The notes under the pieces were generated by a model. It saw only the letters and a program-made list of their open reading frames with translations. It ran no database searches and was not told the DNA's origin. Position numbers and translations under genes: made by a program. From Bordetella genomosp. 11 (GTDB taxonomy: Bacteria; Pseudomonadota; Gammaproteobacteria; Burkholderiales; Burkholderiaceae_B), in assembly GCF_002261215.1 (NCBI RefSeq), contig NZ_NEVS01000001.1, positions 1,364,001 through 1,428,000 of the forward strand: a stretch of DNA of 64,000 nt, read 5' to 3'. Positions 1-8,642 of this stretch are shown here, one piece after another; position 1 is the stretch's first letter, and the number at the start of each line of letters is the position of its first letter.

Positions 1-1
1 A

Positions 2-1144
2 GTGCCGGCGGGGCAGGCGGCCTGCCAGCAGGTCGTGCATCGCGACCCCGATGTGCGCGCCCTGCTGCCCGTGCCCACGCACAGCGAACACGACAACGGC
101 CCCTACATCACGGCCGGCATGGTCATCGCGCGCAATCCCGTGACGGGCGTGCAGAACGTCTCGATCAACCGCATCCAGGTGCATGCGGGCGACCGCATGG
201 CTATCCTGCTGCTGCCGCGGCATTTGCATGCCTTCTACAAAGAGGCCGAAAAGCGCGGCCAGGATCTGTCGGTGGCCATCGTCATCGGCGCCGATCCACT
301 GACGCTGCTGGCCTCGCAGGCCATTATGCCGATCGACCACGACGAGCTGGAAATCGCGGGCGCGCTGCAGGGGCGTCCCCTGCCGGTCGCGCGTTGCATG
401 ACCAGCGATATCCACGTTCCCGCCGACGCCGAGATCGTCATCGAAGGCCGCATCCTGCACGACGTGCGCGAAGCGGAAGGGCCGTTCGGCGAGTTCCCCC
501 GCTATTACAGCGCGCGCGAACAGCGCGAAGTGATCGCGGTGGACCTGGTCACCCACCGCCGCGATCCGGTATTCCACACTATTGTTCCCGCCGAGATGGA
601 ACACCTGCTGCTGGGGTCCATCCCGCGCGAAGCGACGCTGCTGGCGCACCTGCAGCGCAGTTTCCCCGGCGTGTCCGACGTGCACCTGTCGATCGGCGGG
701 GTGGGGCGCTATCACCTGTTCGTGCGCTTGCGCAAAACGCATGAGGGCCAGCCCAAGAACGTCATCCTGTGCGCCTTCGGCGCGCACTACGACATCAAGC
801 AGGTCGTGGTGGTGGACGAGGACGTGGAGGTACACGATCCGCGGCAGGTGGAGTGGGCCGTGGCCACGCGCTTCCAGGCCGACCGCGATCTGGTGGTCAT
901 ATCGGGCGCGCAGGGTTCGGTCCTGGACCCGTCGACCACGGTGGCCGCCGGCGCGGGCGCCGATACCGTGCCCGCCCATTTGCAGGGCATCAGCGCCAAG
1001 ATGGGACTGGATGCCACCCGTCCCGTGTCCTACCACGAACACGTGTTCACCAAGGTCCGGATTCCCGGCGAGGAAGAGATCGATCTGGGATCCTGGATCG
1101 AGACGGATGCCGGCGTGGACTTCAATGCGGTGTCCGATCGATGA
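2..1144 (+). CDS. UbiD-family decarboxylase (5' end outside window)
   Basis: Reversible prenyl-FMN-dependent (de)carboxylase of the UbiD superfamily acting on an unsaturated or aromatic acid. About 380 codons are visible; family members run to roughly 450-500 residues, so the first ~100 are probably beyond the left edge and the apparent GTG at position 2 is not the real start. The EGPFGE motif near fragment residue 160 supplies the paired catalytic Glu residues, and the Arg of the NVSINR segment near residue 58 matches the conserved Arg of the family's E-R-E triad. The stop overlaps the ATG of the UbiX-like gene (ATGA), so cofactor-making and cofactor-using enzymes are translationally coupled. 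The substrate cannot be read from sequence; the operon suggests catabolism rather than ubiquinone synthesis. Confidence 0.86.
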   Translation: MPAGQAACQQVVHRDPDVRALLPVPTHSEHDNGPYITAGMVIARNPVTGVQNVSINRIQVHAGDRMAILLLPRHLHAFYKEAEKRGQDLSVAIVIGADPLTLLASQAIMPIDHDELEIAGALQGRPLPVARCMTSDIHVPADAEIVIEGRILHDVREAEGPFGEFPRYYSAREQREVIAVDLVTHRRDPVFHTIVPAEMEHLLLGSIPREATLLAHLQRSFPGVSDVHLSIGGVGRYHLFVRLRKTHEGQPKNVILCAFGAHYDIKQVVVVDEDVEVHDPRQVEWAVATRFQADRDLVVISGAQGSVLDPSTTVAAGAGADTVPAHLQGISAKMGLDATRPVSYHEHVFTKVRIPGEEEIDLGSWIETDAGVDFNAVSDR

Positions 1145-1779
1145 GCAAGGCGCCTCGCAAACGGCTGGTCGTGGCGATCACCGGCGCCAGCGGCGCCATC
1201 TACGGCGTGCGCATCCTGCAGTACCTGCGCCGCTGCCCGGACTGGGAGAGCCACCTGGTGCTGTCCCACTCCGGCGCGTTGACCGCGGCGCAGGAGCTGG
1301 ACCTCAAGCGTGGCGAGATCGAGGATCTTGCCGATGTCGTGCACAACGTCAAGGACATCGGCGCCTCGGTGGCCAGCGGATCCTTTCGCACCGAAGGCAT
1401 GGTTGTCGCGCCATGTTCGATGAAGACACTGGCGGCCATTGCGCTGGGGCTGGCCGATAACCTGGTCAGCCGCGCGGCCGACGTGGCCTTCAAGGAACGG
1501 CGCAGGGTGGTCCTGCTGGCGCGCGAAACGCCGCTGAACCTCGCGCACCTGCGCAATATGACCAGCGTGACCGAGATGGGCGGCATCGTCTTCCCGCCCG
1601 TGCCGGCGTTCTACAACCAGCCCGCCACGCTGGACGACGTGGTCAACCATACCGTGGGAAGGGTGCTGGACCTGTTCGGCATCCACCATGACGATCTGCT
1701 GGAGCGATGGGAAGGGCTGCGCAAGCCCGCCGCCGCGCCGGCATCCGGATTTTCCCATTCCGAAGGAGCAAACCCGTGA
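1141..1779 (+). CDS. UbiX-family flavin prenyltransferase
   Basis: 212-residue flavoprotein expected to prenylate FMN to make the cofactor of the UbiD-type enzyme encoded just upstream. The N-terminal VVAITGASGAIYGVRIL is the classic flavin-binding start of UbiX/Pad1 proteins. VVAPCSMKTLAAIALGLADN and the later LLARETPLNLAHLRNM are the other conserved UbiX blocks. The start ATG overlaps the preceding stop by 4 nt, and its own TGA overlaps the next GTG start, a chain of coupled genes. The last ~20 residues are a low-complexity Ala/Pro tail. It is probably a dedicated partner for this operon rather than the housekeeping ubiX; that is inference from position. Confidence 0.88.
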   Translation: MSKAPRKRLVVAITGASGAIYGVRILQYLRRCPDWESHLVLSHSGALTAAQELDLKRGEIEDLADVVHNVKDIGASVASGSFRTEGMVVAPCSMKTLAAIALGLADNLVSRAADVAFKERRRVVLLARETPLNLAHLRNMTSVTEMGGIVFPPVPAFYNQPATLDDVVNHTVGRVLDLFGIHHDDLLERWEGLRKPAAAPASGFSHSEGANP

Positions 1780-2582
1780 CGACTCTCAAGCATCCCGCCC
1801 ATGACCTGCCCGCCCAGCTGGACGGGTTCCGCGTCGAGATCGACGCCGACCGCCAGCGCGCCGACATCGTGCTGGCCCGTCCGCCGTTCAATATCGTTTC
1901 CATGCCGCAGCGCGACCAGTTGCGCCTGGTGTTCGAAGCGCTGGACGAAGATGCGCGCGTGCGCGTCATCGTGCTGCGCGCCGAAGGAGAGCACTTCTCC
2001 AGCGGCGGCGATATCAAGGGCTTTCTGGAAGCATCGCCCGAGCACGTGTCCAAGCTGGCCTGGAATATCGCCGCGCCCGCGCGCTGCGCCAAGCCGGTGA
2101 TCGCCGCCGCGCGAGGCTATTGCTTCGGCGTGGGTTTCGAAATTTCGCTGGCCTGCGACTTCCGCGTCGTCAGCGAGACGGCGCAATATGCGTTGCCGGA
2201 ACAGAAGCTGGGCCAGATCCCGGGCTCGGGCGGTTCGGCGCGGCTGCAGAAGATGGTGGGCATTACGCGCACCAAGGACATCGTCATGCGCTCGCGCCGT
2301 ATCGGCGCGCGCCAGGCCTACGACTGGGGCGTGGCGACCGAGGTCGTGCCCGACGGCGAACTGGAGGCGGCGACCGACCGGCTGGTGGCCGAGCTGCTGA
2401 CCTTCTCGCCGTTGGCGCAGCGTACCGCCAAGAAGCTGTTGAACGACACCGAGGACGCCTCGCTCTCGGCCTCCATCGAACTGGAAGGGCATTGCTACAG
2501 CCGCCTGCGCAGCAGCGACGATTTCCGCGAAGGCGTGGAAGCCTTCCACGGCAAGCGCGCGCCCAAGTTCCGGGGCAGCTAG
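1776..2582 (+). CDS. Enoyl-CoA hydratase/isomerase family protein
   Basis: 268-residue crotonase-fold enzyme, most likely adding water to an enoyl-CoA or acting on a related CoA thioester. I chose the GTG at 1776 because it follows a good GAAGGAG by 7 nt and overlaps the UbiX stop (GTGA). The oxyanion-hole segment GEHFSSGGDIKGF lies near residue 75, and GYCFGVGFEISLACDF near residue 115 carries the first hydratase Glu. PEQKLGQIPGSGG near residue 142 carries the second, so both acid residues of true hydratases are present. No CoA ligase is visible in the operon, so the CoA ester must be made by an enzyme elsewhere or upstream of the window. Confidence 0.88.
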   Translation: MTTLKHPAHDLPAQLDGFRVEIDADRQRADIVLARPPFNIVSMPQRDQLRLVFEALDEDARVRVIVLRAEGEHFSSGGDIKGFLEASPEHVSKLAWNIAAPARCAKPVIAAARGYCFGVGFEISLACDFRVVSETAQYALPEQKLGQIPGSGGSARLQKMVGITRTKDIVMRSRRIGARQAYDWGVATEVVPDGELEAATDRLVAELLTFSPLAQRTAKKLLNDTEDASLSASIELEGHCYSRLRSSDDFREGVEAFHGKRAPKFRGS

Positions 2583-2586
2583 CAAG

Positions 2587-4299
2587 ATGTCTTCGGTTGG
2601 CGGTTCGTTCGACTACCTGATCGTGGGCGGCGGTTCGGCCGGCTGCGTGCTGGCGCATCGGCTGTCCGCGCTGCGCGCCTGCCGCGTCGCGCTCGTGGAG
2701 GCGGGCGAGGACACCCCGCCCGGCGCCGTGCCGGCGGAGATCCTCGATAGCTATCCCATGCCGGTTTTCTGCGGCGACCGCTGGATCTGGCCCGGGCTGG
2801 CGGCCACGCCGACGCGTGGCGCCGCGCCGCGTGTCTACGAGCAGGGACGCGTGATGGGCGGCGGCTCCAGCATCAACGTGCAATCCGCCAACCGCGGACT
2901 GCCGCGCGACTACGACGGCTGGGCGGCTGCCGGCGCCGCCGGCTGGGGCTGGGACGACGTGCTGCCGTACTTCCGCAAGCTGGAGCGCGATCTGGATTTT
3001 CCGGGGCATCCCCTGCATGGCGGGGACGGCCCCATCGCCATCCGTCGCATCGCCCCAGGCGACTGGCCGCCTTTCTGCCAGGCATTCGCGCAAGGCTTGC
3101 AGCGCAGCGGCCTGGCGGCGCTGCAAGACCAGAACGCCGAGTTCGGCGATGGCTACTTCCCCGCGGCGTTCTCCAATGAACATGACCGGCGCGTGAGCAC
3201 GGCCACCGCTTACCTGGATGCGGCGACGCGGGCGCGGCCCAATCTGCGCATTTTTTCGCGTACCCGCGTGCGACGCCTTCGCATGGCGGGGACGCGTGCC
3301 ACCGGCGTGGATGCCGTCGATGCCGCCGGTACGCCGTTGCGGCTGGAGGCGCGCGAAGTCATCGTGTGTGCCGGCGCGCTGCAATCGCCGGCGCTGCTGA
3401 TGCGGGCGGGTATTGGCGATGGCGAGGCCCTGGCGGCGCTCGGGTTGGACTGTGTCGCCCATCTGCCGGGTGTCGGGCGCCATCTGCAGGACCATCCCAC
3501 GCTGACGTTCTGCCATTTCCTGCCGCCGGGCCTGCGCATGCCCTTGAGCCGCCGCCGCGCCAGCATGCTGGCGGCGCGTTTGTCCTCGGGCCTTCCGGGC
3601 GCGGAGCCTTCCGACCTGTACCTGTCCAGCGCAACCCGCGCGGCGTGGCATGGCCTGGGCAACCGGCTGGGCTTGTTCTTCCTGTGGTGCAACCGGCCGT
3701 ATTCGCGCGGCAGCGTCACGCTCGCATCGGCCGATCCGGACTTGCCGCCCAAGGTAGAGCTGAATCTGCTGGACGACGAACGCGACGTCGCGCGGATGGC
3801 GGCTGGCGTGCGCCTGCTGGCCGGCATCGTCGGCGCATCGGCGCTGACCGCCGACGAGCGGGATTTCTTCCCCGCCGCATTTTCGCCGCGCGTGAAGGCG
3901 CTGAGCCGCCACACCCGCGCCAATGCGCTGCTCACCCGGCTGGCGGGTGGACTGCTGGATGCGCCAGCCCCCTTGCGACGGGCCATGATCGGCCGCTTCT
4001 TCAACGGGGGGCGGACGATGTCCGCCATCCTGGAGGATGCCTCGGCGCTGGCGGCCTTCGTGCGCCGTCAGGTCTTCGGCGTGTGGCATGCCAGCGGCAC
4101 CTGCCGCATGGGCGGGGCCGGCGACGCCGGCGCGGTCACCGACGTCCAGGGCCGCGTGCACGGGGTGTCCGGGCTGCGCGTCGTGGATGCATCGCTGATG
4201 CCCGCGTTGCCGTCCGCCAATACCAATATCCCGACGATCATGATCGCCGAGAAAATCGCCGACGCGATGGCGCGGCAGGCGGCGCGCGGTTCGACCTGA
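2587..4299 (+). CDS. GMC-family FAD-dependent alcohol oxidoreductase
   Basis: 570-residue glucose-methanol-choline oxidoreductase, predicted to oxidise an alcohol to an aldehyde using FAD. The dinucleotide fold FDYLIVGGGSAGCVLAHRLS is at residues 9-28. GRVMGGGSSINVQSANRG near residue 88 is GMC signature 1 and GALQSPALLMRAGIG near residue 265 is signature 2. The C-terminal VWHASGTCRMG and PSANTNIPTIMIAEKIADAM contain the expected catalytic His and Asn region. It starts only 4 nt after the hydratase stop. It resembles choline or aliphatic alcohol dehydrogenases in size, but the substrate is unknown. No signal peptide, so cytoplasmic. Confidence 0.9.
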   Translation: MSSVGGSFDYLIVGGGSAGCVLAHRLSALRACRVALVEAGEDTPPGAVPAEILDSYPMPVFCGDRWIWPGLAATPTRGAAPRVYEQGRVMGGGSSINVQSANRGLPRDYDGWAAAGAAGWGWDDVLPYFRKLERDLDFPGHPLHGGDGPIAIRRIAPGDWPPFCQAFAQGLQRSGLAALQDQNAEFGDGYFPAAFSNEHDRRVSTATAYLDAATRARPNLRIFSRTRVRRLRMAGTRATGVDAVDAAGTPLRLEAREVIVCAGALQSPALLMRAGIGDGEALAALGLDCVAHLPGVGRHLQDHPTLTFCHFLPPGLRMPLSRRRASMLAARLSSGLPGAEPSDLYLSSATRAAWHGLGNRLGLFFLWCNRPYSRGSVTLASADPDLPPKVELNLLDDERDVARMAAGVRLLAGIVGASALTADERDFFPAAFSPRVKALSRHTRANALLTRLAGGLLDAPAPLRRAMIGRFFNGGRTMSAILEDASALAAFVRRQVFGVWHASGTCRMGGAGDAGAVTDVQGRVHGVSGLRVVDASLMPALPSANTNIPTIMIAEKIADAMARQAARGST

Positions 4300-4333
4300 A
4301 TCGCGCGCATGCATAAAACCAGAGGAGATAACG

Positions 4334-5710
4334 ATGTCCATAGGAGTGGAACGCATGGCCGCCGAGCCGGCGGCGGGCAACCGGCAGGTCATGGGCGCGG
4401 TCGTTGCGTCCTGCCTGGGCTGGGCCCTGGATCTGTTCGATTTGTTCGTCCTGCTGTTCGTCGCGCCGGTGGTCGGCCGCCTGTTCTTCCCGTCGGAACA
4501 TGCGATGCTGTCGCTGGCCGCGGTGTACGCGTCCTTCGCCGTGACGCTGCTGATGCGCCCGCTGGGTTCCGCGCTATTCGGTTCCTACGCCGACCGCAAG
4601 GGCCGCAAGGGGGCCATGATCGTCGCCGTGGTCGGCGTCGGTCTCGCCACCGCGGCATTCGGCCTGCTGCCCACGGTGGCGCAGGTGGGGCTGCTGGCGC
4701 CGGTGCTGTTCGTGGTGCTGCGCCTGGTGCAGGGCGTATTCGTCGGCGGCGTGGTGGCGTCCACGCATACCATAGGCACCGAGTCCGTCGCGCCGCGATA
4801 CCGCGGCGCGGTCTCGGGACTGATCGGCGGCGGCGGGGCGGGCATCGGCGCCTTGATGGCCTCGCTTACCTATATGGTCATGACGGAGATCTTTCCGGGC
4901 GAGCAGTTCGACCAGTGGGGATGGCGCTGCATGTTCTTCACCGGCATCATCAGCTCGGTGCTGGGCGTGTTCATTTTCAACCGCCTGGAGGAATCGCCGC
5001 TATGGAAGAAGCTGGCCGCGGAAAAGGCCGCGCGGGCGGCGCAGGCCCGTCTCGAACACGCCACGCAGATCCCGGTTTCGCCGCTGCGCACGCTGTTCTC
5101 GCCTGACTACCGCGGCATTCTTTTCGTGAACCTGCTGCTGACCATCGGCGGCGGCAGCGCGTACTACCTGACCTCCGGCTACCTGCCCACGTTTCTCAAG
5201 GTCGTGAACCAGGCGCCGGGCGGCGTGGCGGCCGCCATCCTGATGGCCAGCAGCGTGGCGGTGGTCATCGCCGCGATTGCCGTGGGGCATCTCAGCACCT
5301 ATCTGGGCCGCAAGCGGACGTTCCTGCTGGTGGGCGTCATACAGCTGTTCGCGATGCCCGCCCTGTATCACCTGCTGCCGTCCGCGCAAAGTCCACTCGC
5401 CATCGGCGTGTACGCCATCATCCTGAGCGCGCTGGGCAGTTCCGGCTACGCGCCCATCCTGATCTTCCTGAACGAACGGTTTCCAACGGCGATACGGGCC
5501 ACGGGAACCGGCCTGTCATGGAACCTGGGCTTCGCCATCGGCGGCATGATGCCCACGGCCGTGTCGCTGGCCTCGGCCACGCCCGCGGCCCTGCCCACGA
5601 CACTGGCCTTCTTCACAGGCGGCATCAGCCTGGTCTTCCTGCTGGGCGCGCTTGTCGTGCCCGAAACCATCGGGCGCCTGGAAAGCGTGCCTGCACGCCA
5701 GGGAGCCTGA
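4334..5710 (+). CDS. MFS transporter, metabolite:H+ symporter type
   Basis: 458-residue, about 12-TM major facilitator that probably imports the substrate of this operon. WALDLFDLFVLLFVAPVV in TM1 carries the acidic pair common in aromatic-acid and carboxylate symporters. GSYADRKGRKGAM near residue 85 is motif A between TM2 and TM3, and GRKRTF near residue 328 is its repeat in the second half. SD AGAGGAG lies 8 nt before the ATG. A 34-nt gap separates it from the GMC gene, and the next gene starts 4 nt after its stop. The enzymes around it suggest an organic acid with an alcohol or hydroxyacid side chain. Confidence 0.9.
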   Translation: MSIGVERMAAEPAAGNRQVMGAVVASCLGWALDLFDLFVLLFVAPVVGRLFFPSEHAMLSLAAVYASFAVTLLMRPLGSALFGSYADRKGRKGAMIVAVVGVGLATAAFGLLPTVAQVGLLAPVLFVVLRLVQGVFVGGVVASTHTIGTESVAPRYRGAVSGLIGGGGAGIGALMASLTYMVMTEIFPGEQFDQWGWRCMFFTGIISSVLGVFIFNRLEESPLWKKLAAEKAARAAQARLEHATQIPVSPLRTLFSPDYRGILFVNLLLTIGGGSAYYLTSGYLPTFLKVVNQAPGGVAAAILMASSVAVVIAAIAVGHLSTYLGRKRTFLLVGVIQLFAMPALYHLLPSAQSPLAIGVYAIILSALGSSGYAPILIFLNERFPTAIRATGTGLSWNLGFAIGGMMPTAVSLASATPAALPTTLAFFTGGISLVFLLGALVVPETIGRLESVPARQGA

Positions 5711-5714
5711 CGCG

Positions 5715-6941
5715 ATGCGTGCGGACCAGGCCCTTTCCATTGCCGATCTGCAGGCGGTGGCGCGGCGGCGCTTGCCGCCGGGCATCTATGGCTATGTCCA
5801 TGGCGGCAGCGAGGACCAATCGTCGTTGCGGGCCAACCGGGCCGCATTCGCGCGCTGGCGTTTCCTGCCCCGGCCGCTGGTCGACGTCTCGGCGCGGGAC
5901 CAGTCGGTGCAACTGTTCGGCGTGCGCTACGCCGCTCCGATAGGCATCAGTCCCATGGGCGTGGCCGGGCTGTGCGGCTACGAGGGCGATATCGCGATGG
6001 CACAGGCCGCCCGGCAGGCCCAGGTGCCCTACGTGTTGAGCGCGGCGTCCACCACGCCGCTGGAGCGCGTGGTCCAGGCCAATCCGGACACGTGGTACCA
6101 GGCCTATCTGCCGGCGCGTCCGGAAGTCATCCAGCCTTTGCTGGAGCGGGTATCGAACGCCGGCGTGCGCGTGCTGGTCGTCACGGTCGACGTGCCGATC
6201 GCCTCGACCCGCGAAAACGAATTGCGCAACGGCTTCAGCATCCCCCTGCGCCTGAGTCCGAAACTGGTCTGGGGCGGCCTGATCCGGCCGCGCTGGATGG
6301 CGGCTACTTTCGCGCGCACACTGTGGCGGCAGGGTATCCCGCGCTTCGAGAACTTCACGGCGCAGCGCGGCGGCCGCATCATCACGGCGGCGAAGGGTGA
6401 CCACCGCGCCGGTCGCGCGTCCATGACCTGGGCCGAAATCGCATGGATACGCGAACGGTGGCAGGGCAAGTTGCTGGTCAAGGGGGTGCTGCGCGCCGCC
6501 GATGCCGGGCGCGCGCGCGGCATCGGCGTGGATGGCCTGTTCGTATCCAATCACGGCGGACGCCAGCTGGACGGCGCCGTCGCCTCGCTCGACGCCTTGC
6601 CCGCCATCGCCGCGGCCGCGCCCGGCTTGGCCATCCTGCTGGACGGCGGCGTGCGCCGAGGCACCGACGTCCTGAAGGCGCTGGCCCTGGGCGCGCACGC
6701 CGCCTTCATCGGCCGCCCCGCGATGTACGGTTTGGCGGCCGGTGGGCAGGAGGGTGTGCACCATGCCTTGCGCCTGCTGTCGCGCGAGATCGATGTGGAC
6801 CTGGCGCTGCTGGGCTGCCCCGCCGTGGCGGGGCTGAATCACGAGTTCATCTGTCCCGCCGCCGGCCTGGCGCCGGGCGCTTCACGATGGGAAGGCGTGT
6901 CCGCCCCCGAACCGTTGACCGAGGAGTTTTCCGTATCATGA
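5715..6941 (+). CDS. FMN-dependent alpha-hydroxyacid dehydrogenase (lactate/mandelate dehydrogenase family)
   Basis: 408-residue TIM-barrel flavoenzyme oxidising an L-2-hydroxyacid to a 2-oxoacid. VHGGSEDQSSLRANRAAF near residue 30 is the N-terminal family block. LLVKGVLRAADAGRARG contains the FMN-contacting Lys, FVSNHGGRQLDGAVASLDAL near residue 278 carries the active-site His and the substrate Arg, and LLDGGVRRGTDVLKALALGA is the FMN phosphate site. The ATG at 5715 lies 4 nt after the transporter stop, and the TGA overlaps the next ATG. The downstream ThDP enzyme could decarboxylate its 2-oxoacid product, as mandelate dehydrogenase and benzoylformate decarboxylase do; this pairing is inference. 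Confidence 0.9.
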   Translation: MRADQALSIADLQAVARRRLPPGIYGYVHGGSEDQSSLRANRAAFARWRFLPRPLVDVSARDQSVQLFGVRYAAPIGISPMGVAGLCGYEGDIAMAQAARQAQVPYVLSAASTTPLERVVQANPDTWYQAYLPARPEVIQPLLERVSNAGVRVLVVTVDVPIASTRENELRNGFSIPLRLSPKLVWGGLIRPRWMAATFARTLWRQGIPRFENFTAQRGGRIITAAKGDHRAGRASMTWAEIAWIRERWQGKLLVKGVLRAADAGRARGIGVDGLFVSNHGGRQLDGAVASLDALPAIAAAAPGLAILLDGGVRRGTDVLKALALGAHAAFIGRPAMYGLAAGGQEGVHHALRLLSREIDVDLALLGCPAVAGLNHEFICPAAGLAPGASRWEGVSAPEPLTEEFSVS

Positions 6942-8626
6942 CCGCATCCACGCTCGCTTCCCGCACTGGCGGCCAGGTCCTGGTCGATGCGCTGCGCCTG
7001 CACGGCGTCGATACCGCCTTCTGCGTGCCCGGCGAAAGCTTCCTCGCCGCCATCGATGCCTTTCACGACGCGCGCGACGTCATCCGCCTGATCGTCTGCC
7101 GGCAGGAAGGCGGCGCGGCGCATATGGCCGAGGCGCACGGCAAGCTGACCGGGCAGCCGGGCATCTGTTTCGTCACGCGCGGCCCCGGCGCCACCAACGC
7201 CAGTATCGGCGTGCACACCGCCCGGCAGGACTCCACGCCCCTGATCCTGTTCGTGGGACAAGTGGCGCGCGATTGCATGGGCCGCGAAGCCTGGCAGGAA
7301 ATCGACTACCGCCACATGTTCGGCCACATCGCCAAATGGGTGGACCAGATCGACGACCCGCGCCGCATCCCGGAATACATCAGCCGGGCCTTTCACGTCG
7401 CCACGTCGGGGCGGCCCGGCCCGGTGGTGCTGGCGCTGCCGGAAGACATGCTGGCCGAAGCCGTGCAGGTCGACGATGCGCCGCCCTACCGTACCGCCCA
7501 GGCAGGCCCGACGCCGCAGGCCATGGCGGAACTGCGCGATCTGCTGGCCGCCGCGCAACGGCCGCTGGCGCTGCTCGGCGGCGGCGCCTGGACACGGCAG
7601 GCCAGCGAAGACGTCGCGGCGTTCGCGCACGCTCACGGACTGCCGGTCGCTTGCGCCTTCCGCCGCCAGGACCTGCTGGACAACCGGCATGACTGCTATG
7701 TGGGCGAGGCGGGGCTGGGCATGGACCCCAGGCTGGCCGATCGCATCCGCCAGGCCGATCTCATCCTGGCGATCGGACCGCGCATGGGGGAAACCACCAC
7801 CAACGGCTACGCCCTGCTGGACGTGCCGCGGCCACGCCAGAAACTCGTGCATGTGCATGCGGATCCCGAAGAGCTGGGCCGCGTGTACCAGGCGGACCTG
7901 CCCATCAACGCCGGGGTGGCGGCTTTCGCCAGGGAAGCCGCGCGCCTGGAGGCACCGGCCGTGCGCCGCTGGGCGGCATGGACGGAGTCCGCGCGCGCCG
8001 ACTACCTGGACAATCTGCGACCCGGCCCCATGCCGGGCGGCATGGACCTGGGCGCGGTGGTCGCGCATTTGCGCGAGACGCTGCCGCCGGACAGCATCAT
8101 CACCAACGGCGCGGGCAACTATACCTTGTGGGTGCAGCGCTTTTACCAGTACCGGGGCGTGCGCACGCAGCTGGCTCCCACCAGCGGCACGATGGGATAC
8201 GGCCTGCCCGCCGCGGTCGCGGCCAAGCTGCGCCACCCGGAACGCACGGTGGTCTGCTTCGCGGGCGACGGCTGTTTCCTGATGAATGGCCAGGAGCTTG
8301 CCACCGCGGCGCACTACAAGCTGAACATCATCGTCATCGTCGTGAACAACGCGATGTACGGCAGCATCCGGATGCACCAGGAGCGGCATTATCCCGGGCG
8401 CGTATGCGCCACGGACCTGACGAATCCCGATTTCGTCGCGCTGGCGCGAGCCTACGGCCTGCATGCGGAGCGCGTCGAACGCACCGGGGACTTCGCGGCC
8501 GCCTTCGACCGCGCCGCGAAGGCGGGGCGGCCCGCGTTGCTCGAACTGCCGGTCAGCCAGGATGCGCTGTCCCCGCGCACCACCATCGCGGCGCTGCGCG
8601 CCAGCGCCGCGAAGAAGGGCGGGTAA
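6938..8626 (+). CDS. ThDP-dependent enzyme (acetolactate synthase/benzoylformate decarboxylase family)
   Basis: 562-residue thiamine-diphosphate enzyme, likely decarboxylating or ligating a 2-oxoacid. VICRQEGGAAHMAEAHGKLTG near residue 50 holds the Glu that activates ThDP. GDGCFLMNGQELATAAHYKL followed by NIIVIVVNN near residue 445 is the ThDP/Mg motif (GDG...NN). The start overlaps the previous stop (ATGA). A shadow reading frame runs further upstream, but this ATG has the SD GAGGAG about 15 nt upstream and fits the family length. It ends the operon, 16 nt before a convergent gene. The order hydroxyacid dehydrogenase then decarboxylase implies hydroxyacid to 2-oxoacid to aldehyde or acyloin; the substrate is not visible. 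Confidence 0.88.
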   Translation: MTASTLASRTGGQVLVDALRLHGVDTAFCVPGESFLAAIDAFHDARDVIRLIVCRQEGGAAHMAEAHGKLTGQPGICFVTRGPGATNASIGVHTARQDSTPLILFVGQVARDCMGREAWQEIDYRHMFGHIAKWVDQIDDPRRIPEYISRAFHVATSGRPGPVVLALPEDMLAEAVQVDDAPPYRTAQAGPTPQAMAELRDLLAAAQRPLALLGGGAWTRQASEDVAAFAHAHGLPVACAFRRQDLLDNRHDCYVGEAGLGMDPRLADRIRQADLILAIGPRMGETTTNGYALLDVPRPRQKLVHVHADPEELGRVYQADLPINAGVAAFAREAARLEAPAVRRWAAWTESARADYLDNLRPGPMPGGMDLGAVVAHLRETLPPDSIITNGAGNYTLWVQRFYQYRGVRTQLAPTSGTMGYGLPAAVAAKLRHPERTVVCFAGDGCFLMNGQELATAAHYKLNIIVIVVNNAMYGSIRMHQERHYPGRVCATDLTNPDFVALARAYGLHAERVERTGDFAAAFDRAAKAGRPALLELPVSQDALSPRTTIAALRASAAKKGG

Positions 8627-8642
8627 TGCCGGTAACGCGCGG

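Noticed and set aside
2284..4392. 702-codon minus-strand open frame across the GMC gene
   Set aside because: Basic, Arg/Gln/His-rich translation without known motifs; shadow of the plus-strand GMC oxidoreductase in high-GC DNA.
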